Below are positions 52,677 through 60,730 of a stretch of DNA of 64,000 bases, in pieces. Within the stretch, counting starts at the first letter, position 1. Each line of letters starts with the position of its first letter. This stretch comes from Halosimplex rubrum (GTDB lineage: Archaea > Halobacteriota > Halobacteria > Halobacteriales > Haloarculaceae): assembly GCF_013415885.1 (NCBI RefSeq), contig NZ_CP058910.1:2542001-2606000 (forward strand), in the 5' to 3' direction. A model generated the notes under the pieces. The model did not search any database. It saw nothing but the letters and a program-made list of their open reading frames with translations, and was not told where the DNA came from. Both the position numbers and the translations under genes were made by a program.

Positions 52677-52841
52677 CTCTTCAGACTGATTCAGAACCAA
52701 AACCGACGCCAGCGACATAATTAGACAACGAGACCCCTGCGTTACCCACCAAAGACAGGACCACCACAACTCCACAGATTAAGACTCAGAAACACCCAAT
52801 ATGACACAAAAGTAATAGGTATAGAAGCTAGAGTATTTTGT

Positions 52842-54185
52842 ATGACAGGAAACTGTTCTTTTAACTTAGAAGGTATAGATGAAGAAGGAAGACTACAGCT
52901 AGTCACAGGAAAGATTGCCTCTGGAAAGACGAGTTTTGGAATCAGTCTTGCTGAACAAGAAGAAGAGATTATCTCGAATCTTGAGAGCGTAGAAGGAGCG
53001 TTCTATGCGAACTCACCTGAAGCAGTAAAGGCTATTCTCAAGCTCAAACCAGAAACGAAGTTTGCTGTACTACTTGATGATATCACAGCGAATCTTAGCT
53101 ATGATGTAGAGAGGAGACAGATTGTAGAGTTGGTTTCTAATTTAGTAGATGCAGGACACCGAGTTATCCTCACAGGAACCGTCTTAGATGACTTCCCTGC
53201 TGAGTTGTTGTACTTTGGCGAAGGTGAGTGGGATGATGCTACAAGAGATGTATATCACCTTCCAGAGCGTGGGCGAGCTGAATACAGAGAGATTTACAGA
53301 GTTGGTGGTCAGTTAGATACTGAAACTGCTTGCTCGTTCCCTGCGGCTCACCCATCACAGGCGTTTGATTCTCAGGAGATTCCTGAGTTCGAGTTCGACG
53401 TTGATGAGGATGACCAGAAAAACGAGCCGAAATACGATGAAGGAGATTTAATCCTCACGCCTGAAGAGTACGATAAATCTGACCCACAAACCTACATCCG
53501 AGATGGATTCAAAATCGTCGGCTGGTATGAGTCGGGAGACGAGATAGTCTACCAGTTATCGTATGTTCCTGAAGACCAGGACGACGGAGAGATTTTCGAG
53601 TCTGATATCGAAGAGAAGGGTTCCATCGAGGTCGTAGAAGATGGTGGGTATATTCACAACTATAAGAAGAACCGTGAAGAGGATTTGACCAAGGTTAGTG
53701 GCGTAGGTCTTGTTGAAGAAGCTCGGTTGCGTCGTGAAGGATATACGACGGTCGAAGACTTGCAGGTGGCTACACAGTCCGACCTCTCCTCTGTAGATGG
53801 TATTGGAAACGCTCTCGCCGCTCGTATCAAAGCCGATGTTGGAGAAGTAGAACAAGATGAAGAATTATCTCTCAGCGAGTTTTTAGAGTTGTCACGGGGA
53901 CAGCAACGCAAGCGAGTAAAAATCGCTCTAGCTCAACAGACAGCGGATGACGAACTCCCTGACGACCTCTTCCAACCAGACGAGCGATTCCCACCACAAA
54001 TCCATCTTGACCACCTCGAATCACAACTCGACTACAATCTCGGTCAGGTAGACGGATTCTTTGAGTTAGACTGGTCGGAGAAGTGTGATGTTGCTAAGAT
54101 TGCAGCGAATAACGACCTCGGCCTCGAAGCAACTGAGAACATCATCCAGAGAATTCTCGCATCTGCGGGGGATGCTTCATGTTAG
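52842..54185 (+). CDS. Second Zot-like P-loop ATPase with HhH domain
   Basis: 447-aa protein. Walker A GKIASGKTS (residues 23-31), IISNLESVEG (43-52) and Walker B KFAVLLDDI (73-81), i.e. the same order and motif content as the ATPase at 47.5 kb but without its N-terminal ~130 residues. A helix-hairpin-helix domain (about residues 283-333; ends [13 protein letters not shown]) follows and is nearly identical to the HhH unit in host ribosomal protein L32e. The rest is acidic and helical. Overlaps the next small gene by seven bases. A role in DNA handling or transport is inferred. Confidence 0.7.
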   Translation: MTGNCSFNLEGIDEEGRLQLVTGKIASGKTSFGISLAEQEEEIISNLESVEGAFYANSPEAVKAILKLKPETKFAVLLDDITANLSYDVERRQIVELVSNLVDAGHRVILTGTVLDDFPAELLYFGEGEWDDATRDVYHLPERGRAEYREIYRVGGQLDTETACSFPAAHPSQAFDSQEIPEFEFDVDEDDQKNEPKYDEGDLILTPEEYDKSDPQTYIRDGFKIVGWYESGDEIVYQLSYVPEDQDDGEIFESDIEEKGSIEVVEDGGYIHNYKKNREEDLTKVSGVGLVEEARLRREGYTTVEDLQVATQSDLSSVDGIGNALAARIKADVGEVEQDEELSLSEFLELSRGQQRKRVKIALAQQTADDELPDDLFQPDERFPPQIHLDHLESQLDYNLGQVDGFFELDWSEKCDVAKIAANNDLGLEATENIIQRILASAGDASC

Positions 54186-54403
54186 AGTACAAGCGGTCGA
54201 AGCGCAGTTTCTTCATCAAGTGTTGGTGGTGCGACGAGGAGTTCTACACTGAAGGAGAGCGGTTTGTTCACTTGTACTTCCAACACCCTCGATTCTTCGA
54301 GGAGTTTGACCGAGTAAACGACTCGTGGCTACCGTGGCGGATGACTATTCCAGAGAAACCTGAAGATGAAACTCGCACGAAAGCGGGTGATAACGATGCG
54401 TGA
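54179..54403 (+). CDS. Small C2H2-like zinc protein
   Basis: 74-aa protein with CWWCDEEFYTEGERFVHLYF and a following H (QHPRF), giving C-x2-C...H-x5-H, a C2H2-type finger. It overlaps the ATPase gene upstream and the basic membrane protein downstream. Confidence 0.6.
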   Translation: MLEYKRSKRSFFIKCWWCDEEFYTEGERFVHLYFQHPRFFEEFDRVNDSWLPWRMTIPEKPEDETRTKAGDNDA

Positions 54404-54791
54404 GACGATTCAGTCGCTCGGTCAGCGAGCAGGTGATGTTGCGAGCACGGTCGCACGTAAAGGCGGACGAGTAGCACGCAAAGGCGCTCGGGTCGCTCGT
54501 GCAGGCGGACGGACGCTCGGACGTTCCCTCGTGCGTGCAGGCAAGCGTGCTGGTCGAGGAGTTAAGTATGCGTTCCACAATCGTTCTGAAGTTCGTCAGA
54601 ACAGTCGAGATGGTATCGTGACGATGATGCTCGGCTTCGGTGTTGCAGGCATCATCGTTGCGATTAGTGCGGCTGTAACGCTCGCTGTCGGTGGCGTACT
54701 TGGGTCGATAGCAACGCTCGGAGGATTGGTCCTCTCGCTCGGCGTGATTGCTCTCACAGTTCAGTCCGTATTCAGTATCTTCCAACCATGA
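54396..54791 (+). CDS. Basic repeat membrane protein
   Basis: 131-aa protein. The first half is a highly basic repeat (TVARKGGRVARKGARVARAG and similar, residues about 14-50), then two spans (about 76-97 and 101-126; IVTMMLGFGVAGIIVAISAA, GLVLSLGVIALTVQSVFSIF). ATG 54396 overlaps the upstream stop; an upstream in-frame ATG is possible. The basic arm could bind nucleic acid or acidic proteins at the membrane. Confidence 0.62.
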   Translation: MRETIQSLGQRAGDVASTVARKGGRVARKGARVARAGGRTLGRSLVRAGKRAGRGVKYAFHNRSEVRQNSRDGIVTMMLGFGVAGIIVAISAAVTLAVGGVLGSIATLGGLVLSLGVIALTVQSVFSIFQP

Positions 54792-54919
54792 CAGGCTCAT
54801 ATTCTTCCTCGGCGACGTGGGATGCAGAAGCGTATGCAGGCGGACTTCTCGTGAGCGTCGTGTTCGTTGTAGGGATGGCCGTCGGCGCAACTCTTTCTCT
54901 CTTGTTCAAACGGTTCTGA
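54788..54919 (+). CDS. 43-aa single-span membrane protein
   Basis: ATG 54788 overlaps the previous stop (ATGA); TGA at 54917-54919. The peptide has a polar head (MTGSYSSSATWDAEAYAGGL) and one hydrophobic span with a basic end (LLFKRF). A short gene typical of membrane complex accessories; no expression evidence. Confidence 0.55.
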   Translation: MTGSYSSSATWDAEAYAGGLLVSVVFVVGMAVGATLSLLFKRF

Positions 54920-54925
54920 TTTTCT

Positions 54926-55062
54926 CAGAGAACACAGGCTGGCGACGGGATGATAGAGAAGTCCTCTAACGGGAGAATACAAGCAGAACAGAGTTAGTAC
55001 TCTTTGAAAACAGTAGGTAGAGCGGCTAAGAAACGGACGGGAGCGAGCCTGTGCTCTCAGGC
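54926..55062 (+). repeat. Structured imperfect-palindrome element R2
   Basis: Terminal inverted parts: gagaacacaggctggcgacg at the left and gcgagcctgtgctctc at the right (about 55042-55060), pairing over the outer 12-13 bases. Internal GTAGAGCGGCT at 55017-55027. Homologous blocks are found at 49.1 and 63.3 kb. It starts a few bases after the coupled membrane cluster. Confidence 0.65.
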
Positions 55063-55269
55063 GACTTGTCGGAACTCGTCAGGGATATTGTAGTCCTCGT
55101 TCGGGTCCTGGTCTCGCTTCCGCATCTGTTCAACATACACATCTTCGAGTTCGTCAGTAAGTTGGTCGTCCCGAACCTCAATAATCACATCAGGAAACTC
55201 ATCGAGACCGTAGTTTCGTGGTTGTTCAATCATCATCTGTGCCTTCTTCTGATAATCTTGAGAATTCAT
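55057..55269 (-). CDS. Small acidic hypothetical protein
   Basis: 70-aa protein (MNSQDYQKKAQMMIEQPRNY...) helical, with acidic C-terminal half. Divergent from the gene at 55362. No recognised family. Confidence 0.5.
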   Translation of the reverse strand: MNSQDYQKKAQMMIEQPRNYGLDEFPDVIIEVRDDQLTDELEDVYVEQMRKRDQDPNEDYNIPDEFRQVA

Positions 55270-55361
55270 CTGTGTACACTAAGATACGGCTCCGAGGATT
55301 AGAGGAGTGGCGGTCAGCCCGTCCAGTAGTTACTTTAAACCAGACTGATAGTCTTCACCTG

Positions 55362-56066
55362 ATGGATAGAGACGATATTGAACTCTTTGTCGCTATTCTC
55401 GGTACGGTTGGTACTTTTATACTCGTCTACCTCAACCTCGACAGCTCGGACACGTCTAATCTCACTTCTTGGATTCCCTCAATCTTCAGCGGGTGGGTTG
55501 GTACTGCCCTCATCATCGTCTTCATACTCTACATCCTCTGGTACATCCTCAAATTCATCGGAGGAGAGTCAGGCGGGATGTTTGAGGACGCAGAAGCAGA
55601 TGTAGGCTTACGAGAATTGGATTCTATCGAAGGATGCATCGAGAGACAAGGTGTTGCGTGGAAAGGGACTGCTCATCTGAATAGAGGCGATATCACAAAC
55701 ATCGAAGTCCCGTTCGACCCAATTTGCCCAAACTGCCAAACAGGATTCATCGATACGACAGACGACCCATCTCTCCAAGAACAACGGCAGAATCCGAGTT
55801 ATAGCCCTGAAGCTCAGTCAACACCAGTCTTCGCCTGTCCGAACGATAACTGCGGACATACGGTTGAACGAGATGCAGAACAGTACGATGCGGCGAAGCG
55901 ACTGTTCGAGCGAGAGGTGAAACAAATCACGGAAAGTCGAGATAAAGACTACTCACTTCGAGCACTAATCCTGAATATCGATGGCCCTGTCACTCCGAAG
56001 AAAGTCTGGGAAGAGTACGCCGAGGTAGTAGACAACGAGTATGTCTCAACAAACTGCTTCCACTAA
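55362..56066 (+). CDS. Membrane protein with zinc ribbon domain
   Basis: 234-aa protein. Two spans (about 5-24, IELFVAILGTVGTFILVYLN; about 41-67, GWVGTALIIVFILYILWYIL), then a soluble domain with a zinc ribbon (CPNCQTGF about 131-138, CPNDNCGHT about 168-176). ATG 55362 fits a TATA-like ttactttaaac about 27-33 bases upstream. Its 3' end is convergent with the MCM operon, with palindromic repeat D between. Confidence 0.62.
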   Translation: MDRDDIELFVAILGTVGTFILVYLNLDSSDTSNLTSWIPSIFSGWVGTALIIVFILYILWYILKFIGGESGGMFEDAEADVGLRELDSIEGCIERQGVAWKGTAHLNRGDITNIEVPFDPICPNCQTGFIDTTDDPSLQEQRQNPSYSPEAQSTPVFACPNDNCGHTVERDAEQYDAAKRLFEREVKQITESRDKDYSLRALILNIDGPVTPKKVWEEYAEVVDNEYVSTNCFH

Positions 56067-56080
56067 TACTACTTACTAAC

Positions 56081-56117
56081 AAAGCTGCTAATTAGCAACA
56101 ATCTTAGCAGCTGCTAA
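56081..56117 (-). repeat. 37-bp palindromic repeat, copy D
   Basis: Inverse complement of copies A and C (aaagctgctaattagcaaca onwards). Located between convergent genes ending at 56066 and 56143. Confidence 0.8.
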
Positions 56118-56142
56118 AATCATAAAAAGAAGTGTTGAGTGT

Positions 56143-56250
56143 TCAAAGGAAAGCAAGGTGAACTCGCTTCCCATCTTCACTCAAATCGGCGAAATCGTAA
56201 TCGTTGAACTGTTCTCCGTTCTTGTCTTGGTTTGAATTGTTTCGTGTCAT
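56143..56250 (-). CDS. Possible 35-aa micropeptide downstream of MCM
   Basis: ATG at 56250 to TGA at 56143-56145 on the minus strand, 12 bases past the MCM stop. The peptide is hydrophilic (MTRNNSNQDKNGEQFNDYDF). No Shine-Dalgarno is obvious; support is only position and frame. Confidence 0.35.
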   Translation of the reverse strand: MTRNNSNQDKNGEQFNDYDFADLSEDGKRVHLAFL

Positions 56251-56262
56251 AGTATCTTATCG

Positions 56263-58266
56263 TTAGTTCTTGGTCGTGTGCAGTACACCGTCGTCACCTT
56301 CGTAGAGCGCATCATCTTCAAGGCGACTCTCAATCGCCCATCGGACGGTCTCCTGGTCGAGTTGGTGATTCATCACAATCCGCTTCTCGACTTCTGTTCG
56401 AGTCGGGTCGTCATCGTCAGCGTGGTGGAGAGTATCCACAGCATCAACAACACGTTCCTTCGCTTCCGTCTGTTCCGAGTTCTCACCTGTCCACAGTACG
56501 GATTTGTCGATGTTGGCTTCATCGAGGCGGTTGACGGAATCGATGAGCATCTCCGCTCCACGAGTCATATCTTGCTTCTCGATTTGGTCGTGTCCGTTGA
56601 GGCGAGCGAACACGGTTGCGAGTCGCATAATCGTCGGGAGTTTACGAAGGTCGATGTGGTCACTATCATCAGCTCGGAGGGAAGCGAATTCCGAAGCGAC
56701 GAACTCGACAACATCTTCACTTGGTGGCGACGGTTCGGATTCTTTGAGGTATTCCACGAACTTGCCGAACTCGGTTTTGGTGAGTCGGTCGTGGTCTGTT
56801 TCATCAGCAGCGGCTTCTTGCCAGCGAGTCATCATCGCCGTCGCTTTCTGCTTATCCGTTTCTTCATCCTGATTGTCTTGGATGATGTAGATGAGACCGA
56901 ATCGACTGAGTAGCGCAGGGTCGAAATTAAACTGGTCGTCTAACGCTTCGTGTTCGTTGAACTTCCCGTCGATAGGGTTGCTTGCGCCGATGAACGAACC
57001 TGTCGTCGTGAGTTCTTGGTCTACACCACCGCTAGTAATCGAGTACGATTGGTGTTCGAGCGCCGACTTCATCCCTTGCATCTCTTCGGGATTCATATCG
57101 GCGACTTCATCCATCATCACATCTCGGTATCGGAAGAACGGTCCACTATGAGCATACCATCCGCCCTTAGTCTCATCTTCTTTTGCGAACCCGAGGAGTC
57201 CTGCCTTTGATGACCCGCTCCCTTCAACCATCTTTGAGCGATTCACTGATTCCTCGACAAATTCGAGAATCTTGGTTTTACCAACTGCAGGAGAACCAAT
57301 CCCGATGATGTTCATGTCGCTACGGTCCATCCACTCCACGTCACCAGAGACGACGGCGGCGAGAACACCTTGCTTGAAGTCCTCAATCTCTTCACCGACA
57401 ATATGTGGGGCGAGTGATTCGAGGAGAAGGTCTTCCGCATCACCTGACTCAACGATTTCTTCGAACCGTTCTCGTTCTTCATCAGAGACTTCAATCGACT
57501 CCTGTTCGTTATCGATTCCAAGGGCGACTAACTCTCGCTCTTTCACAGCGTCGTTCTTCTGCTCTCGATACGTTCGAGGGATGGCCGTAACCGTGACAGT
57601 CTCACCAACCTCAACCGAATCAAGTAGTGGCGGGTAGAGGTGAGTAAGAATATCCTCGCCTTGTCGGTCAGCAGTTGCATCATCGCTGAGTTTGATGAGT
57701 TGGCGGGTTTGCTCTACTTCCTCTTCCTCGATGATTTTGAACTTCGACTGCGCCGTGTTATTGCAGTCTTCGGACACACACGAGTGCGGCTTGTCGATTT
57801 GACCGTCTACCGTGTACTGGCTAACGCTGTGCCGAGTGCCACAAACAACACACCGCCATACGGTGTCGATTGTAATCGGCTTCTTTGCGTACACTTGTTC
57901 AACCGTCGCATCTATCTGAACGAGTCGGTCGTGGTCAGCGGTCTTGAGTTCATCAACTCGCTTTCCGTCCTGTTCGGTTTCCACGACAAGGTTCGTGTAC
58001 TTGATTTCGTCCGACTCAATCAAGCCCTGTTCAACAGCTCGCTCACATCCAATAATTTCGAGGTTATGGAGAGCGCCATCTGGGTCGTTCTCGAACATAC
58101 GTGGGAGGTTTTCGTTGAGGTCGCTCAGATTATCGAAGTCGAGCGTGACTGTAACCGTCACATCATCCACGTCGATAGTGGCGAGGTCTTCATCGTAGAT
58201 TTGTTCCATAGTCTGTACGAGTCCTTCGTTTCGTTCAAAGTTGTATTTAGTTAGATAATCAATCAT
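56263..58266 (-). CDS. MCM-family replicative helicase
   Basis: 667-aa protein. An N-terminal MCM domain with a zinc module (CVVCGTRHSVSQ and CVSEDC, about 138-170) is followed by a linker and the AAA+ core: Walker A GSPAVGKTK (about 328-336), MCM-type Walker B VMMDEVADM, sensor 1 IGASNPI, arginine-finger LLSRFGLIY, and a C-terminal winged helix (about 600-665). Walker B reads MMDEVADM rather than the usual IDELDKM. It should drive replication of the element. Second gene after the RHH protein on the minus strand. Confidence 0.9.
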   Translation of the reverse strand: MIDYLTKYNFERNEGLVQTMEQIYDEDLATIDVDDVTVTVTLDFDNLSDLNENLPRMFENDPDGALHNLEIIGCERAVEQGLIESDEIKYTNLVVETEQDGKRVDELKTADHDRLVQIDATVEQVYAKKPITIDTVWRCVVCGTRHSVSQYTVDGQIDKPHSCVSEDCNNTAQSKFKIIEEEEVEQTRQLIKLSDDATADRQGEDILTHLYPPLLDSVEVGETVTVTAIPRTYREQKNDAVKERELVALGIDNEQESIEVSDEERERFEEIVESGDAEDLLLESLAPHIVGEEIEDFKQGVLAAVVSGDVEWMDRSDMNIIGIGSPAVGKTKILEFVEESVNRSKMVEGSGSSKAGLLGFAKEDETKGGWYAHSGPFFRYRDVMMDEVADMNPEEMQGMKSALEHQSYSITSGGVDQELTTTGSFIGASNPIDGKFNEHEALDDQFNFDPALLSRFGLIYIIQDNQDEETDKQKATAMMTRWQEAAADETDHDRLTKTEFGKFVEYLKESEPSPPSEDVVEFVASEFASLRADDSDHIDLRKLPTIMRLATVFARLNGHDQIEKQDMTRGAEMLIDSVNRLDEANIDKSVLWTGENSEQTEAKERVVDAVDTLHHADDDDPTRTEVEKRIVMNHQLDQETVRWAIESRLEDDALYEGDDGVLHTTKN

Positions 58267-58272
58267 AGTTTG

Positions 58273-58821
58273 TTAAAGGTTGTATTTGTCTGCAAGGTCT
58301 TGTTCATCAGCCGATGCTACAATCGAGTCTGGGAGGTAGTCCGCAGGGTCGATATCATCAACCCGCTGTTCAGCGAGGTCGAGAACAGCATCCACGGAGT
58401 CACACTCATCTTCAAGCTGCAGAACAGTCTCGACCGAAGATTGAGCGGCCACCGTCACATCCAGTTCTTCGTCGCCAACAGCGAGATACGCCGCTACTGT
58501 ATTGAGAGCCTCTTCGAGTTCTTCTTCAGCCGACTGTTCTCGTTCCTGCTGCTCTTCGAGTTGGTCTCGCTTGTGTTCCAAGAGAGCCTTCTTCGATTTG
58601 ATATCCTGCTCGATGCTTGCTTTCTGCTGTTCGAGCGAATCAATCTCATCTTCAAGCCGAGCGATTTCGTCTTCGAGGTCGCCAGGAGAGATTGCCTGCG
58701 AGAGGATATCCCGAATCAGAGCCGCTCGTGAAGAGTACCCTCGACGTTCTTTGATAGCGTCGAGTTCATCGACGAACTCCGCATCCATCGGAACGGACGG
58801 GTTGCACTTCTTGTTATTCAT
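58273..58821 (-). CDS. Ribbon-helix-helix/coiled-coil protein
   Basis: 182-aa protein. N-terminal RHH-like segment (NNKKCNPSVPMDAEFVDELD then RRGYSSRAALIRDILSQAIS) followed by a ~70-residue coiled coil (DLEDEIARLEDEIDSLEQQK). Start ATG 58821 overlaps the upstream stop and follows a GGAGGTGA ribosome site. Co-oriented and adjacent to the MCM gene; a DNA-binding initiator or segregation partner is possible (inference). Confidence 0.68.
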   Translation of the reverse strand: MNNKKCNPSVPMDAEFVDELDAIKERRGYSSRAALIRDILSQAISPGDLEDEIARLEDEIDSLEQQKASIEQDIKSKKALLEHKRDQLEEQQEREQSAEEELEEALNTVAAYLAVGDEELDVTVAAQSSVETVLQLEDECDSVDAVLDLAEQRVDDIDPADYLPDSIVASADEQDLADKYNL

Positions 58822-59032
58822 CACCTCCCTGAGCAACTACACTCTTTGAATCTTCAATTGGGACTGATTTGAGGAACTCTACTTGGACTGTGCCATCATC
58901 GAACCAGCGCAGAAGAACGCTATCGGCATCTTCTGGGCGGTTTTTCTTTGAAAAGGTAACTTGCCCGTAGTCAGTCATATTCTTTTTCTCGGTCGCTACG
59001 ACTTCTCGTGAGTTATCAGATTCTTTACTCAT
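58814..59032 (-). CDS. Small hypothetical protein leading the MCM operon
   Basis: 72-aa protein (MSKESDNSREVVATEKKNMT...), beta-rich middle (VLLRWFDDGTVQVEFLKSVP). First gene of the minus-strand MCM operon. Its 3' end overlaps the RHH gene by eight bases. Confidence 0.5.
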   Translation of the reverse strand: MSKESDNSREVVATEKKNMTDYGQVTFSKKNRPEDADSVLLRWFDDGTVQVEFLKSVPIEDSKSVVAQGGDE

Positions 59033-59386
59033 CCTGTATATATGTATATTTAGCCAACCCTATTAAACCATCGGCAATATGACACGAATAGAACGGCAAT
59101 AGAGTACTGAGGATGTGATTTAGTTGGAGTTCAAAGTATTATTGATGGCTTCTTATGAGAATACTACTTAATAGTGATTAGAAACAAAGCTGCTAATTGC
59201 TAAGAAAGCTGCTAATTAGCAACATCGTATTGAATAGCTCAACGAGTTTAGCTAAACTATCAAATAAACTACCTATATTACCCTGGAGTGTCTACCTCCT
59301 GATGTGCCAGGAACATCTTTAGACAGACAGCGAAAAGACGATAACCTCCACTCCCAACCATCTGAACAAGCGACTACGCATCACGC
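59033..59386. other. 354-bp AT-rich intergenic region with palindromic repeat E
   Basis: No gene. Separates the divergent MCM operon (minus) and the methyltransferase gene (plus). Holds repeat E (59186-59228), TATA-like tracts near 59040-59055 for the MCM side and 59260-59280 for the other side. Strongly AT-rich and adjacent to the helicase operon, hence a candidate replication origin. Confidence 0.55.
59186..59228 (-). repeat. 43-bp palindromic repeat, copy E
   Basis: Exact inverse complement of copy B (48903-48945), with two GCTAATTAGC-type sites. Located in the divergent, AT-rich promoter region of the MCM operon. Confidence 0.85.
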
Positions 59387-60730
59387 ATGACTAACTCACA
59401 CCAATCTACTATCGACGGTGTAGTAGCCGACGACGACAGTCTGGAGTCGTATAACTGGACTTTCGAGAAGTCGGATACGCAGTATCTCACGCACGGTCTC
59501 CACAATTATCCTGCTCGGATGATTCCGAAAATTCCCGACACGCTTCTCGGGCACTACAAGCAAACTGGTGTCATCGAGGAAGGCGACCTCGTATATGACC
59601 CGTTTTCGGGAAGCGGGACGACAGCCGTCGAGGGGCGACTTCACGGATTGAACGCTGAAGGAAACGATATCAATCCGTTCGCCGTGATGCTCTCCGAAGC
59701 GAAGGCAATCCCGTTGGAACGTGGCGGACTGAGTGAGGCTCGGGACGCACTTGTTGACGGCCTATCCGAAGACCTCCGAGAAGTTCGTGAGGCATACGAC
59801 GAGTCGGGCGAAGTCGAGTGGCTAGAGATGCCCGATGTTCGAGACGGGTGGTTCCCCGAACCGCAGCTCCACGAGTTGACTGCACTTCGAGACCGTATCG
59901 ATTCGGTTGAGGATGAGTTTGGTGAGGCGTATGCCCGCTTCTTCCGTATCGTTCTCTCTCATACGACCCGTAAGGTATCCTACCAGCGCAACGGCGAGTA
60001 CAAGCGTTACAGACTCGCCGAGGAAGACCGAGCTGACCACAATCCCGATGTTGAGGCTATCTTCACGAAGAAACTGAAACAGAATATGGAGAAGATGCGG
60101 GATTACAGCAATCGTGTTGACCACGACCTCGACACGACCATCCACTACTCTGACTCCCGAACCGCTGTCGAGGATGTGGGTGAGAATCAAGCCGATATCG
60201 TCATCACCTCGCCTCCATACGGCGACCATCAAACAACGGTTGCCTACGGTCAATTCAGTCAGGACCCTGCACTCCTCACAGGGAAAGTTACCTACGACGA
60301 GATGAAGGACGTGGACAAGACGGGACTCGGTGGGCGATACGATGTTCTCGAACCGCTCTCTGAACTCGAAGAGTATTCGCCGACGCTCAAAGCAACGCTG
60401 GACACGCTACGGGAGAAGGACGGTCGTTCTGATGATGCGATGGACTTCTTCCGTGACTACTATGCGGTGATGGAGCAGGTCGGAGAAATCACGAAGAGTG
60501 GTCAGCCTGTGGCGTGGGTTGTGGCGAATCGGACGATGAGCCGAGTGAACATCCCGACGCACCTGATTACCCGAGAACTCTGTGAACACCTTGGGTACGA
60601 GTTCAATGTGAATCTTCCTCGGGAAATCCCGAACAAGACGCTTCCGTGGGAGAACGCACCCGAAAACGTGGAAGGGACGAAAGGCGATTTGATGGCGAAC
60701 GAGAATATCGTTATCCTGCGAGCGCCTTAG
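59387..60730 (+). CDS. Amino DNA methyltransferase (N4-cytosine or N6-adenine type)
   Basis: 447-aa enzyme. AdoMet motif I DPFSGSGTTAVEGRLHGLNA (residues about 66-85) precedes motif IV TSPPYGDHQTT (about 269-279), with the target domain between. The SPPY form favours N4-cytosine or beta-type N6-adenine enzymes. Its C-terminal partner is a convergent MvaI/BcnI-like nuclease whose stop overlaps this gene's stop by four bases, indicating a restriction-modification pair. Pairs of this type recognise CCNGG-like sites in known examples (established), but specificity here is inferred. Confidence 0.85.
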   Translation: MTNSHQSTIDGVVADDDSLESYNWTFEKSDTQYLTHGLHNYPARMIPKIPDTLLGHYKQTGVIEEGDLVYDPFSGSGTTAVEGRLHGLNAEGNDINPFAVMLSEAKAIPLERGGLSEARDALVDGLSEDLREVREAYDESGEVEWLEMPDVRDGWFPEPQLHELTALRDRIDSVEDEFGEAYARFFRIVLSHTTRKVSYQRNGEYKRYRLAEEDRADHNPDVEAIFTKKLKQNMEKMRDYSNRVDHDLDTTIHYSDSRTAVEDVGENQADIVITSPPYGDHQTTVAYGQFSQDPALLTGKVTYDEMKDVDKTGLGGRYDVLEPLSELEEYSPTLKATLDTLREKDGRSDDAMDFFRDYYAVMEQVGEITKSGQPVAWVVANRTMSRVNIPTHLITRELCEHLGYEFNVNLPREIPNKTLPWENAPENVEGTKGDLMANENIVILRAP

